From: Franzmannia qiaohouensis
Lineage (GTDB): Bacteria; Pseudomonadota; Gammaproteobacteria; Pseudomonadales; Halomonadaceae
Assembly (NCBI RefSeq): GCF_031451695.1
Contig: NZ_JARWAM010000003.1
Span: 186,001 to 250,000, forward strand
Length of the DNA stretch: 64,000 bases
Direction: 5' to 3'
The notes under the pieces were generated by a model that was not told the DNA's origin, searched no databases, and was given only the letters and a program-made list of their open reading frames with translations. Shown piece by piece: positions 54,692 to 64,000 of the stretch (position 1 is the first letter of the stretch; each line of letters starts with the position of its first letter). A program made the position numbers and the translations under genes.

Positions 54692-54722
54692 AACCCCACC
54701 GGACTCGACATCCGATGGGGTT
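54692..54722. terminator. terminator between crbS and crbR
   Basis: AACCCCA and TGGGGTT form the base of a hairpin with further pairing inside (CCGGA/TCCGA region). A run of A on the left provides T residues for the minus-strand crbR transcript. Confidence 0.7.
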
Positions 54723-54762
54723 GGGTCAGCTATCTCGGCTGGCGCGCCCGAGCAGTTGGACG

Positions 54763-55425
54763 CTAGGACTCGACCTTGGGCGGTTCGACCTCGAGCTTCT
54801 GCGCAGCGATCACCGCCTGGGTCCGCGAGTGCACGCCCAGCTTGCGCAGGATCGCCGTCACGTGGGCCTTGATGGTGGCTTCCGAGACGTTGAGCTCATA
54901 GGCGATCTGCTTGTTGAGCAGGCCTTCGGTGAGCATGTTGAGTACGCGGAACTGCTGCGGCGTCAACGAGGCGATGGCTTCGGCGAACTTGGTCTCCTCC
55001 TCGTTGGACTCGCCCAGCGCCTCGGCCAGCTCCGCCGGCAGCCACACTTCTCCGTCGAGGATCTCGCCCACCGCTTCAGCGATCAGCGACAGCGACGATG
55101 ACTTGGGAATGAAGCCCGAGGCGCCGTAGTCGATGGCGCGCCGCACCACGTAGGGCTCGTCGCTGCCCGAGACCACTGCCACCGGAATATCGGGCATCTG
55201 GCCGCGCAGCTGGATCAACCCGGAGAAGCCGTGCGCCCCGGGCATGTGCAGGTCGAGCAGGATCAGATCGGCGTCCGGATGCCGCGTGACTACCTCGGTA
55301 GTCGCCTCCATGGTATCGGATTCGACGATTTCGGCCTGGGGTGCCAGCTGTCGCAGCGCTTGGGTCAGGGCCGCACGGAACAGCGGATGGTCATCGGCGA
55401 CGATGAATTTCTGGGCAAAGGCCAT
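54763..55425 (-). CDS. crbR: LuxR-family response regulator CrbR
   Basis: The 220-residue response regulator has a receiver domain (1-120: IVADDHPLFRAALTQAL, phospho-acceptor in LILLDLHMPGAHG, then AVVSGSDEP and GFIPKSSS) and a LuxR-type helix-turn-helix (about 150-210: LTPQQFRVLNMLTEGLLNKQIAYELNVSEATIKAHVTAILRKLGVHSRTQAV). It lies opposite crbS and directly upstream of acs on the same strand, the arrangement of CrbR/ErdR regulators that activate acs. GGAGGAG lies before the ATG. Confidence 0.93.
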   Translation of the reverse strand: MAFAQKFIVADDHPLFRAALTQALRQLAPQAEIVESDTMEATTEVVTRHPDADLILLDLHMPGAHGFSGLIQLRGQMPDIPVAVVSGSDEPYVVRRAIDYGASGFIPKSSSLSLIAEAVGEILDGEVWLPAELAEALGESNEEETKFAEAIASLTPQQFRVLNMLTEGLLNKQIAYELNVSEATIKAHVTAILRKLGVHSRTQAVIAAQKLEVEPPKVES

Positions 55426-55604
55426 TGAGACTCCTCCGGTTCCTCTTATTGCGAACGCGCGGCCATTGCCAACGCGCGGCCGCCCCCTCGGCGCCTAGGG
55501 GCGGGTTCGCCATTGTTACACGGCATGTTACCCCATGGCGATGAAGAATCCCAAGCCCGCATATTCAATCCTGCGCGCTGGCATCGGGCACCGCCGTTAG
55601 ACAT

Positions 55605-55636
55605 GAAAATGCCGGCTTGTTACGGCCGGCATTTTC
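55605..55636 (-). terminator. terminator of acs
   Basis: GAAAATGCCGGC and GCCGGCATTTTC form a 12-bp stem with an 8-base loop. T residues follow on both strands within the stem. It lies 49 bases after the acs stop. Confidence 0.85.
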
Positions 55637-55684
55637 TCTATCCGGCGGCGCTGTTCACCTGGCGCTCACCGGTCGGCGCCGCGC

Positions 55685-57634
<1,950 letters not shown>

Positions 57635-57792
57635 CGATTAACCCCTGTCCATGAGTGGTTATGGAATGACGATTGCCGACGGCGAATTTTGCTGCAGCGC
57701 GTCGACCCTAAAAACACACCCAGCATATACCCCTGCAGGGCGTCCGCCTTTTAGACATTGGTATTAACAAATAACCATTTAACAACAGTAAC

Positions 57793-58353
57793 TTATGACG
57801 ATTTTTCGTCAGCCTCACCGGGCGCATAGACCAAGGTCTGAGCACAATGTCGACAACGATAGCGGCTGCCGCGCCGGGCCAATGCATGGCGACGCGCAGT
57901 AAAGAAGTGGGCGCGACAGGCGCAGCGATAGCAGTGCGGCGCGGGGCTCGCACGGCTGACATCGAAGCGGTGGGTGACGTGGGGCTCGCGGGCAAACAGC
58001 CGGCGCATCACCGTCTGCCACTCGCGGCCATGGGGCCTTGCACGCGGCCCGTCGTCGAGGTGCTGGACCAGCCAGTGGGCCATCTCGTGGGGCACCACCT
58101 CGGCCAGGAAGGCATGGCGGTTCTCGGCGTAGAGGCGCGCGTTGAAGCGCAGCCCGCCGCGGCCGAAGTGGGCCTGGCCGGCACTCTTGCCGCGTAGGTC
58201 GCACCACACTCGCGGCCGCGGCAGGTCGGGGTGCACCTCGCGACAGCGCTGCCAGGCGGCCTCGACCTGGGCCTGCAGGCAGGCCTCGAGCTGTGTGGCA
58301 TCGAGGCCCTCGAGATAGTCGCGAGAGGGAACGGGGAGCGCTGAAAAGGTCAT
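57793..58353 (-). CDS. SprT-like zinc metalloprotease
   Basis: The 186-residue protein belongs to the SprT family. It has the metal motif VVPHEMAHWLVQHL (HExxH with the third ligand later), preceded by LRGKSAGQAHFGRGGLRFNARLYAENRHAFLAEV. A C-terminal zinc ribbon is present (HCYRCAC...HFFTARRHALARRGSRYRCRHC). SprT family members act in protein quality control or on DNA-protein crosslinks in eukaryotes (SPRTN); the bacterial function is not settled. No partner gene is visible. The start at 58353 gives family length. Confidence 0.87.
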   Translation of the reverse strand: MTFSALPVPSRDYLEGLDATQLEACLQAQVEAAWQRCREVHPDLPRPRVWCDLRGKSAGQAHFGRGGLRFNARLYAENRHAFLAEVVPHEMAHWLVQHLDDGPRARPHGREWQTVMRRLFAREPHVTHRFDVSRASPAPHCYRCACRAHFFTARRHALARRGSRYRCRHCAQTLVYAPGEADEKSS

Positions 58354-58403
58354 GGGGTGCTAGAATGACCGGCCAATTCGCCGCCGTCCAGCCAGAGAGT
58401 CCC

Positions 58404-59039
58404 ATGTCCGATACGCCGCCCCCCCAGCCGCTCCTCGACGATGACGCCCTCGACCGTCTCGATGACTTCCTCGCCTCGGAGCGGGTCGGCGAAGACGCCC
58501 TCGATCTGATCAGCAGCCACGGCTACCTGGTGGCACTGGCGGTGGCGCCGCGCGAGCTCGATCCGGCGGTATGGATCGGCGAGCTGTTCCACGGCGAGCC
58601 GGCCTTCAGCGATGACGCCGAGCGCGACGAGATCATCGGCCTGCTCGAAGCGCTCAAGGCCAACGCCGTCTCAGCCCTTGAGCAGGGCCTGCTGCCGGAG
58701 CTGCCCTTCGAGCTGACCCTGGCCGGCCTGCCCCCCGAGGAGACGCCGATCGGCGACTGGTGCGCCGGCTTCATGGAGGCGGTCTTCCTCGACGAACCGG
58801 CCTGGTTCGACGGCGACGAGGAGGGGGCTGCGGCGCTGCTGCTGCCGTTCATGGCGCTCTCGGGGCTGTTCGATGATGAGCCCGACATGGCCGAGATGGT
58901 CGATCCGACGCGCCTCGAGGGGCTGGTCCAGCAGTTGCCCGAGCTGGTACTCGACCTCTACCTCAACTACCGGGTGCCGCCGGAAAAGCCCAAGCCCACC
59001 CCGCGCAAGAAAGCCCGCGGCGGACGCGGCAAGCATTAA
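58404..59039 (+). CDS. UPF0149/YecA family protein
   Basis: The start is the ATG at 58404 (MSDTPPPQPLLDDDALDRLDD) in the context AGAGAGTCCC. The 211-residue protein is acidic and helical, with DDFLASERVGEDALDLISSHGYLVALAV, the UPF0149/YecA-type fold. It ends in a basic tail (PKPTPRKKARGGRGKH). Function is unknown. It is divergent from sprT-like, and a purine-rich repeat begins at the last base of its stop codon. Confidence 0.75.
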   Translation: MSDTPPPQPLLDDDALDRLDDFLASERVGEDALDLISSHGYLVALAVAPRELDPAVWIGELFHGEPAFSDDAERDEIIGLLEALKANAVSALEQGLLPELPFELTLAGLPPEETPIGDWCAGFMEAVFLDEPAWFDGDEEGAAALLLPFMALSGLFDDEPDMAEMVDPTRLEGLVQQLPELVLDLYLNYRVPPEKPKPTPRKKARGGRGKH

Positions 59040-59101
59040 GAGGGAAGAGGGAAGAGGGAAGAGGGAAGAGGGAAGAGGGAAGAGGGAAGAGGGAAGAGGG
59101 A
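59039..59101 (+). repeat. 9 x 7-bp tandem purine repeat (AGAGGGA)
   Basis: Nine perfect copies of AGAGGGA run from the last base of the UPF0149 gene's stop codon, with no pyrimidine in 63 bases on the plus strand. GGG runs spaced by AAGA satisfy the G-quadruplex pattern. It is the only simple repeat of this size I noticed in the window. Confidence 0.95.
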
Positions 59102-59176
59102 AAATAGCCTAGCGTCCCCTCCCCCTAAACAAGGTTTTTCTTCACTCTTCCAGCGGCGCAGCCGCGATCTTCTTCA

Positions 59177-59190
59177 GGCGCGAAGCGCCG
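59177..59190 (+). terminator. probable terminator of the UPF0149 gene
   Basis: GGCGC/GCGCC hairpin followed shortly by TTTTA on the plus strand, about 140 bases after the stop and past the tandem repeat. A second hairpin, CCCGGC/GCCGGG (59202-59216), lies next to it at the clsB stop and may serve the opposite strand. Between the repeat and these hairpins I see nothing else. Confidence 0.5.
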
Positions 59191-59216
59191 CTTTTATAGC
59201 TCCCGGCGAAGCCGGG

Positions 59217-60338
59217 TTAGCGCAGCCGCGTCAGCATCCCGTCGAGGCTGCCGAACAGCCACTCCTTGAGGCGCTGCAGGCGCGGCCGCTGGGCCCACTG
59301 CACGGGATCGATCTCGTGGCTGGTGGTGAAGTTGCGTTCGAACAGCGCCGCCACGTCCTGGGCGAAGCGGCGATCATCGACCTCCTGGTTGGCCTCCAGG
59401 TTCCAGTGCAGGCTCCAGTGGTCGAAGTTGCACGAGCCCAGGGTGCACCAGTCGTCGGCCAGCGAGAACTTGGCGTGGATGAAGGTCGGCTGGAATTCGA
59501 AGATGCGCACCCCGGCGCGCAGCAGGCGGCCGTAGAAGCGCTGCCCGGCGTAGCGCACGCCGGGATGGTCGTGGGCGTCGCCGGGCAGCAGCAGGCGCAC
59601 GTCGACGCCGCGCCGCGCGGCCCGCGCCAGCCGTCGGCGCAGCGACAGCGTCGGCACGAAATAGGGGGTGCAGATCCAGATGCGCTGGCGCGCCGACGAG
59701 ACCTGCTGCTGCAGCGAGTGGCGAATCGCCTGGTAGCGATAGCCCTGCCCCCACACCACGCGGCCGCGCATGCCCTGGTAGTCGTCGCTGTCGTGGGGGG
59801 CGACCGCCAGCTGGCGCACCAGCCGCGCCGCACCGTCGCCGCGGGTCAGCGGCGAGTCCCAGACCCGCGAGAATAGCCGCACCCAGTCGGCCACCACCGG
59901 CCCCTCGATACGCACCGCCACCTCGTACCAGGCGTCGAGGAACTCATCCACGGCCCCGAAGCCGCCGGTAAAGGCCACCTCGCCGTCGACCACCACCAGC
60001 TTGCGATGGTCGCGGCTGAGGTTGCGCGCCAGCGAGTGGAAGCCCAGCGGGTTGAAGAAGCGCAGTGCCACGCCGCGCTCGCGCAGCTCACGACGCTCGT
60101 CGTCAGCCAGGCCCATGCCGCCGTAGCCGTCGAGCATCAGCATCACGCGGACCCCGCGCTCGGCGGCGCGCCCCAGGGCATCAATCAGGCCACTGGCCAG
60201 CCGCCCCGACTCCATCAGGTAGAGCTCGATGAGTATCGATTCCCGGGCCGCCTCGATGGCGCTGAACATTTCCGGAATGAAGCACTTGGCCTCTGCCAGC
60301 AGCGTGAAACGGTTGCCCTCTCGCCATACCCCGCGCAT
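59217..60338 (-). CDS. clsB: phospholipase D-like cardiolipin synthase (ClsB-type)
   Basis: The 373-residue protein has two HKD phospholipase D motifs: HRKLVVVDGEVAFTGG (near residue 115) and IHAKFSLADDWCTLGSCNFD (near 300). Spacing and length fit ClsB-type phosphatidyl transferases, which join phospholipids into cardiolipin at the inner membrane. There is no N-terminal membrane hairpin of the ClsA type. I use the ATG at 60338 (MRGVWREG), 6 bases after GGAGG; the ATG at 60344 abuts the ribosome site. The frame is open to 60689. It is divergent from plsB, another phospholipid gene. Confidence 0.88.
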   Translation of the reverse strand: MRGVWREGNRFTLLAEAKCFIPEMFSAIEAARESILIELYLMESGRLASGLIDALGRAAERGVRVMLMLDGYGGMGLADDERRELRERGVALRFFNPLGFHSLARNLSRDHRKLVVVDGEVAFTGGFGAVDEFLDAWYEVAVRIEGPVVADWVRLFSRVWDSPLTRGDGAARLVRQLAVAPHDSDDYQGMRGRVVWGQGYRYQAIRHSLQQQVSSARQRIWICTPYFVPTLSLRRRLARAARRGVDVRLLLPGDAHDHPGVRYAGQRFYGRLLRAGVRIFEFQPTFIHAKFSLADDWCTLGSCNFDHWSLHWNLEANQEVDDRRFAQDVAALFERNFTTSHEIDPVQWAQRPRLQRLKEWLFGSLDGMLTRLR

Positions 60339-60454
60339 GCACATCCTCCCCGTGGTCAATCGGCATTGACGCACGTTTGCCGGCCCAACGAAAGCTGCAG
60401 GGCGGCCCGCGCCGCCGCTATACTGGTGCCGACATCCCGCGACAAGGCAAAGGA

Positions 60455-62875
60455 ATGGCCGCGAACGCCCTGCGACACCCGCTACGCTGGCTGCTATCAC
60501 GCTGGGTCGAGGTACGCCTGATCGAACCCGACCCGGCGAGCCTGGCCCTCGACCCGGCACTGCCCACCCTCTATGTACTGCCGCATCCCGCCAGCTCCGA
60601 TGCGGCGCTGCTCGGCGAGCTGTGCCGCCAGCACGGCCTGCCCGACGCCGATGCCACCCTGTCCCTGGCCGGACGGGCGCACCCTGCACGCCTGAGCCTC
60701 AGCCCGCCTCGCCGAGGCTGGCGGCGCCGCACGCACCGCGCGCCCTTCCTCGGCGCGCTGCAGCACCTCGACCACGCCGCGGGCAGCGATGTTCAGCTGG
60801 TGCCGGTGAGCATCTTCTGGAGCCGCGCGCCGGGCAAGCGCTTCGGCCTGGCCAAGCTGCTCGCCGACGATGACTGGCAGCTGGTGGGGCGCCTGCGCCG
60901 GCTGTGGTCGATACTGGTCAACGGCCGCAACGTCGAGGTGCACTTCGGTGCGCCGCTGCGCCTTGCCGAGCTGCGCTACGGACGCGACGATGCGCTCACC
61001 AACCGCAAGGCGGCCCGCCTGCTGCGGGTGCACTTCCGGCGCATGCGCAGCCGGGTACTGGGCCCCGACCTCTCCCACCGCCGTACCCTGGTCGACGGCG
61101 TGGTGGCAAGCCCTGCAGTGCGCCAGGCGATTCAGGAAGTGGCCATCGCCCAGCGGCGTTCGCCGCGACGCATCGAGCGCCGTGCGCGGCGCTATGGGCT
61201 GGAGATCGCCTCCAACATGTCCTACCCGGTGCTGCGCTTCATGGACCAGTTGCTGACGCGGCTGTGGAACCGTCTCTACGACGGCGTCGAGGTCCAGGGG
61301 CTCGCACGAGTCAAGGCGCTGGCCGGCGACCATACCCTGGTCTACGTGCCCTGCCACCGCAGCCACGTCGACTACCTGCTGCTCTCCTACGTGCTCTACC
61401 GCGACGGCCTGATGCCGCCCCATGTGGCCGCCGGGCGCAACCTCGACATGCCGCTGATCGGCGGGCTGCTGCGCCGCGGCGGCGCCTTTTTCCTGCGCCG
61501 CAGCTTCAAGGACAACCGCCTCTACGGGGCCGTGTTCAACGAGTATCTTCACCGCCTGATCGCTCGTGGCCACCCTCTCGAGTACTTCATCGAGGGCGGG
61601 CGTTCGCGAAGCGGCCGCATGCTGCCACCGCGGCCTGGCATGCTGGCCATGACGCTGCGTTCGCACAGCCGCGACGCCAGCCGACCGCTGGCCTTCATTC
61701 CGGTGTATATCGGCTATGAGCGCATCCTCGAGGGCGGCAGCTATCAGCGCGAACTGCACGGCGGCAAGAAGCGCAAGGAGTCGCCGCTGGGACTACTGCG
61801 AGTCGCCAGGCAACTGCGCGAGCCCTTCGGCCGCGTCGCGGTCAGCGTCGGCGAACCGCTGATCGCCGACGCCTTCCTCGACCATCATGCCCCTCGCTGG
61901 CGCCACGAGCACAGCGCCCGCCCGAACTGGCTGAACCAGGCGGTACCGGCGCTCGGCGACGAACTGGCACGGCGCATCAACGCCGCCGCCACCCTCAACG
62001 CCGTCAATCTGGTGGCCCTGGTACTGCTGGCCACGCCTCACCGCGCCATCGAGACGCGGCTGCTGTCCCGTCAGTTGGCGCTGCTCGCAGACTGCTGCCC
62101 GGCCACGCAGCGCCCCACCGGCGACCCCGCCCAGTGGATCGCGCGGGTCGCCGAGCTCGGAATGGTCCAGCGCCGCGACCAGGCCCTCGGCGAGCTGGTA
62201 TTGGCCAGCAGCGACCAGGCCGAGCGGCTCAGTTGGTACCGCAACAATGTGCTGCACCTGTTCGCCGGCCCGGCGCTGGTGGCGTTTGCCTTTCGCAACC
62301 ACACCACCCTGCACCAGGGTGAGCTGATCGAGCGCCTGGCGCCGGGCTGGCCGATCATCGCCCGCGAACTCTTCCTGGCGGTACCCGAGGACCTCAGCGA
62401 GACTCTCGGCCAGGCCGTCTCCCAACTGGCCGACCAGGGCCTGCTCAGCCATGACGGCGAACGCTGGCAGCGCCCGGCCCCGCATCTCGAGGCCTTCGAG
62501 CAGCTGCGCCTGCTCAGCCAGCTGATCCAGCCGACCCTGGAGCGCGGCTACCTGCTGCTCAACCTGCTACTGGCTGCGCCCAGCGGCCGGCTGAGCCGCG
62601 ACGACCTCGCCGAGCGCGGCCGCCAGCTCGCCGAGCGCCTGGCGCTGCTGTCGGGACTCGATGCGCCGGAATTCTTCGATCAACGGCTGTTCGCAGGCCT
62701 GGTCGACAGCCTGATCGAGGAGCGCTGGCTATGGCAGCAGGATGAACGGCTATGCTACGACGCGCGGCTGGTCGACGCCGCCCAGCGTGCCCGCGAGCTG
62801 TTCGACCCGGCGCTGCGCCAGCGCCTGATGCAGCTCGCTGCGACACCCGAGGTTCAAGCCGACAGCGAGCGATGA
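60455..62875 (+). CDS. plsB: glycerol-3-phosphate 1-O-acyltransferase
   Basis: PlsB adds the first fatty acyl chain to glycerol 3-phosphate on the inner membrane. The start is the ATG at 60455 (MAANALRHPLRWLLSRW), giving 806 residues, as usual for PlsB. The acyltransferase motifs are visible: the HxxxxD motif VPCHRSHVDYLLLSYV (residue about 305), FFLRRSFKDNRLYG, FIEGGRSRSGRMLPPRPG and PVYIGYERILEG. The 3' end overlaps the rsmJ 3' end by 22 bases on the opposite strand. Confidence 0.96.
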   Translation: MAANALRHPLRWLLSRWVEVRLIEPDPASLALDPALPTLYVLPHPASSDAALLGELCRQHGLPDADATLSLAGRAHPARLSLSPPRRGWRRRTHRAPFLGALQHLDHAAGSDVQLVPVSIFWSRAPGKRFGLAKLLADDDWQLVGRLRRLWSILVNGRNVEVHFGAPLRLAELRYGRDDALTNRKAARLLRVHFRRMRSRVLGPDLSHRRTLVDGVVASPAVRQAIQEVAIAQRRSPRRIERRARRYGLEIASNMSYPVLRFMDQLLTRLWNRLYDGVEVQGLARVKALAGDHTLVYVPCHRSHVDYLLLSYVLYRDGLMPPHVAAGRNLDMPLIGGLLRRGGAFFLRRSFKDNRLYGAVFNEYLHRLIARGHPLEYFIEGGRSRSGRMLPPRPGMLAMTLRSHSRDASRPLAFIPVYIGYERILEGGSYQRELHGGKKRKESPLGLLRVARQLREPFGRVAVSVGEPLIADAFLDHHAPRWRHEHSARPNWLNQAVPALGDELARRINAAATLNAVNLVALVLLATPHRAIETRLLSRQLALLADCCPATQRPTGDPAQWIARVAELGMVQRRDQALGELVLASSDQAERLSWYRNNVLHLFAGPALVAFAFRNHTTLHQGELIERLAPGWPIIARELFLAVPEDLSETLGQAVSQLADQGLLSHDGERWQRPAPHLEAFEQLRLLSQLIQPTLERGYLLLNLLLAAPSGRLSRDDLAERGRQLAERLALLSGLDAPEFFDQRLFAGLVDSLIEERWLWQQDERLCYDARLVDAAQRARELFDPALRQRLMQLAATPEVQADSER

Positions 62876-63621
62876 ACGTAGAGGTCGTAGCGGCTGGTCT
62901 TGCCTTCGATGGCGTGGCCAGGCGCGGGGCCGGCAATGGGTGGCGCCTTGCGCGGTCGCTTGACCGCTACACGGTGGGTGGCGACGTCCAGCGCCGCCTC
63001 GAGCAGGCGCGGTGCATCGCCATCGTCGCCGGCCAGCTCGCGGAATATCCGCATCTCTTTCTTGACCAGTGCCGACTTGTCGCGGTGCGGAAACATCGGG
63101 TCGAGGTGGATCACCTGGGGGGAGAAATGCGCTGCGGCGACCAGCGCCGCCAGCTCGCGGGCGGCATCGCCGTGGGCCAGCGCCAGGCGGGCGCTGATCT
63201 CGGCGAGCTCGGGCTCGCTGGCGGCGCGGTTGAGGCCATCCTCGAGCAGGGCAGCAATTGCCGCGACGCGCTCGATCATCAGCACTCGCGCGCCGAGGCT
63301 GGCGAGCACGAAAGCGTCGCGGCCCAGGCCCGCAGTGGCATCGACGATCGACGGTGCCGCGGCCTTGCCAAGCCCACAGGCCTTGGCCACCAATTGCCCA
63401 CGCCCGCCGCCGAAGCGACGCCGATGGCCAGCCTTGCCGCCCACGAAATCGACCTTCAGCGGTTTGCCATAGCGGCCTTCATCGCCGGCCAGCACCAGTG
63501 CCCCGGCGTCGCGCAACAGCCTCAGCCCGGCGTGCTGCTCGGCCTGCCAAGCCAGGCCATAGCGGGCGGCAAGGGGCTCGAGGCCCTCGCCGCAGACCAT
63601 CACCTCAGCGCTGTCGGCCAT
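62854..63621 (-). CDS. rsmJ: 16S rRNA (guanine1516-N2)-methyltransferase
   Basis: RsmJ methylates G1516 of 16S rRNA with SAM. The start is the ATG at 63621 (MADSAEVMVCGEGLEPLAARYG), giving 255 residues; the open frame to 63810 overlaps tsaB. The SAM site is IVDATAGLGRDAFVLASLGARVLMIER, and the catalytic VIHLDPMFPHRDKSA follows. It lies 5 bases after the tsaB stop. Confidence 0.94.
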   Translation of the reverse strand: MADSAEVMVCGEGLEPLAARYGLAWQAEQHAGLRLLRDAGALVLAGDEGRYGKPLKVDFVGGKAGHRRRFGGGRGQLVAKACGLGKAAAPSIVDATAGLGRDAFVLASLGARVLMIERVAAIAALLEDGLNRAASEPELAEISARLALAHGDAARELAALVAAAHFSPQVIHLDPMFPHRDKSALVKKEMRIFRELAGDDGDAPRLLEAALDVATHRVAVKRPRKAPPIAGPAPGHAIEGKTSRYDLYVHRSLSA

Positions 63622-63626
63622 CGCCT

Positions 63627-64000
63627 TCAACGGCTCTTCTGCCACGCCACCTGATCGCGCAGGTAGACCGGCTGAGCGGCCGCCGCCGCGCCGCGCTCGC
63701 CGGCGGCGTAGCGCTGGGCGGCCAGTCGCACCAGATCCTCGGCGGCGGGCTGCCAGTCGTCGAGATGCTGGCTGATGCCGGCCTGCAGGCTGGCGTGCAT
63801 CGACGGCCATAGCGCCCAGCCCGAGCCGACGCCGACCCAGTCGGCCTCCTCATGCCCGGGCGGCAGCGTCAGCCGCTCGGGGGGCATGACCGCCTCAGCG
63901 GCCAGCGACGTCAGCTCGCCGTCCTGGCAGCGGTAAGCCCCCACGTAGATCTCGCCCATGCGCGCATCGAGGGCCGGCAGCACGTAGCGCAGGTGCAGGC
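63627..64000 (-). CDS. tsaB: TsaB, C-terminal part (truncated by the window)
   Basis: Only the C-terminal 124 or so residues of the frame are in the window; the start lies past the right edge. The visible VLPALDARMGEIYVGAYR and the end QPVYLRDQVAWQKSR match TsaB, the non-catalytic partner of TsaD in making threonylcarbamoyl-adenosine at A37 of tRNAs. No defect is seen in the visible part. It precedes rsmJ on the same strand. Confidence 0.9.
   Translation of the reverse strand, partial: LHLRYVLPALDARMGEIYVGAYRCQDGELTSLAAEAVMPPERLTLPPGHEEADWVGVGSGWALWPSMHASLQAGISQHLDDWQPAAEDLVRLAAQRYAAGERGAAAAAQPVYLRDQVAWQKSR

Noticed and set aside
55454..55481. Two direct copies of AACGCGCGGCC upstream of crbR
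   Set aside because: Seen, but short and GC-only in a GC-rich genome; no other support for a regulatory role.
59039..59101. Tandem repeat as CRISPR or as coding repeat
   Set aside because: Unit of 7 bp without spacers, and it starts at the stop codon, so it is neither.

Overview
The window is a GC-rich chromosomal segment of an aerobic to microaerobic gammaproteobacterium, most likely a Halomonas-type member of Halomonadaceae. This is inferred from gene content and order: rpsF-rpsR-DUF2232-rplI, a CrbS/CrbR acetate switch, a high-potential iron-sulfur protein, a caa3-type oxidase, and an ANR-type regulator beside a cbb3 oxidase. I see no prophage, insertion sequence, CRISPR array or plasmid backbone.

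Layout. (1) 1-2.1 kb: a partial small gene, an unrecognised 97-residue protein and dnaB. (2) 2.2-8.5 kb: a sugar-acid block with a LamB-type porin under two LacI-type palindromes and a De Ley-Doudoroff galactonate operon (dgoR-dgoD-dgoK-dgoA-lactonase); it sits between dnaB and rplI, which are usually neighbours. (3) 8.6-14.2 kb: rplI, DUF2232, rpsR and rpsF on the minus strand, then rlmB and rnr. (4) 14.4-14.9 kb: four tRNA-Leu(CAG) genes. (5) 15-22.7 kb: a membrane-anchored nuclease, an AsnC-type ligand domain, a caa3 oxidase operon (lipoprotein subunit II with cytochrome c, fused subunit I/III), two small membrane proteins, ogt and a Tat-exported HiPIP. (6) 22.7-30.9 kb: the prkA-yeaH-spoVR stress operon, fadH, a short mobile-type repeat and a hydrolase. 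(7) 31-31.6 kb: a minus-strand tRNA-Val/Asp operon. (8) 32.5-43.9 kb: ccoNOQP, ccoGHIS, a TauE/SafE-like gene, hemN and anr, with FNR/ANR-type boxes before ccoN and hemN. (9) 43.9-57.6 kb: ttcA, then an acetate module: exonuclease, cNMP/CBS/nucleotidyltransferase protein, DUF4212 plus sodium:solute symporter, crbS, crbR and acs. (10) 57.8-64 kb: SprT-like protein, UPF0149 protein followed by a 9 x 7-bp purine repeat, a ClsB-like phospholipase D protein, plsB, rsmJ and partial tsaB.

How the parts fit together. Two respiratory branches (caa3, and cbb3 for low oxygen) lie with their assembly factors. The oxygen sensor ANR, anaerobic haem synthesis (HemN) and copper delivery (CcoI and possibly the TauE/SafE protein) form a local low-oxygen regulon. 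The acetate module pairs uptake and activation with a two-component system that controls acs in other bacteria.

The most unusual non-genic signal is a dispersed, highly structured inverted-repeat family: four copies plus one fragment, in short and long forms. Both its outer arms and its apical stems change in compensatory pairs between copies. Other points worth a look are the lack of any ATG/GTG/TTG start for coxB (an ATT is the best placed codon), leader-trailer stems around the two middle tRNA-Leu genes, a copy of the 16S rRNA 3' tail in the rpsF leader, and ATACCAA-type motifs shared upstream of the acetate transporter and acs.
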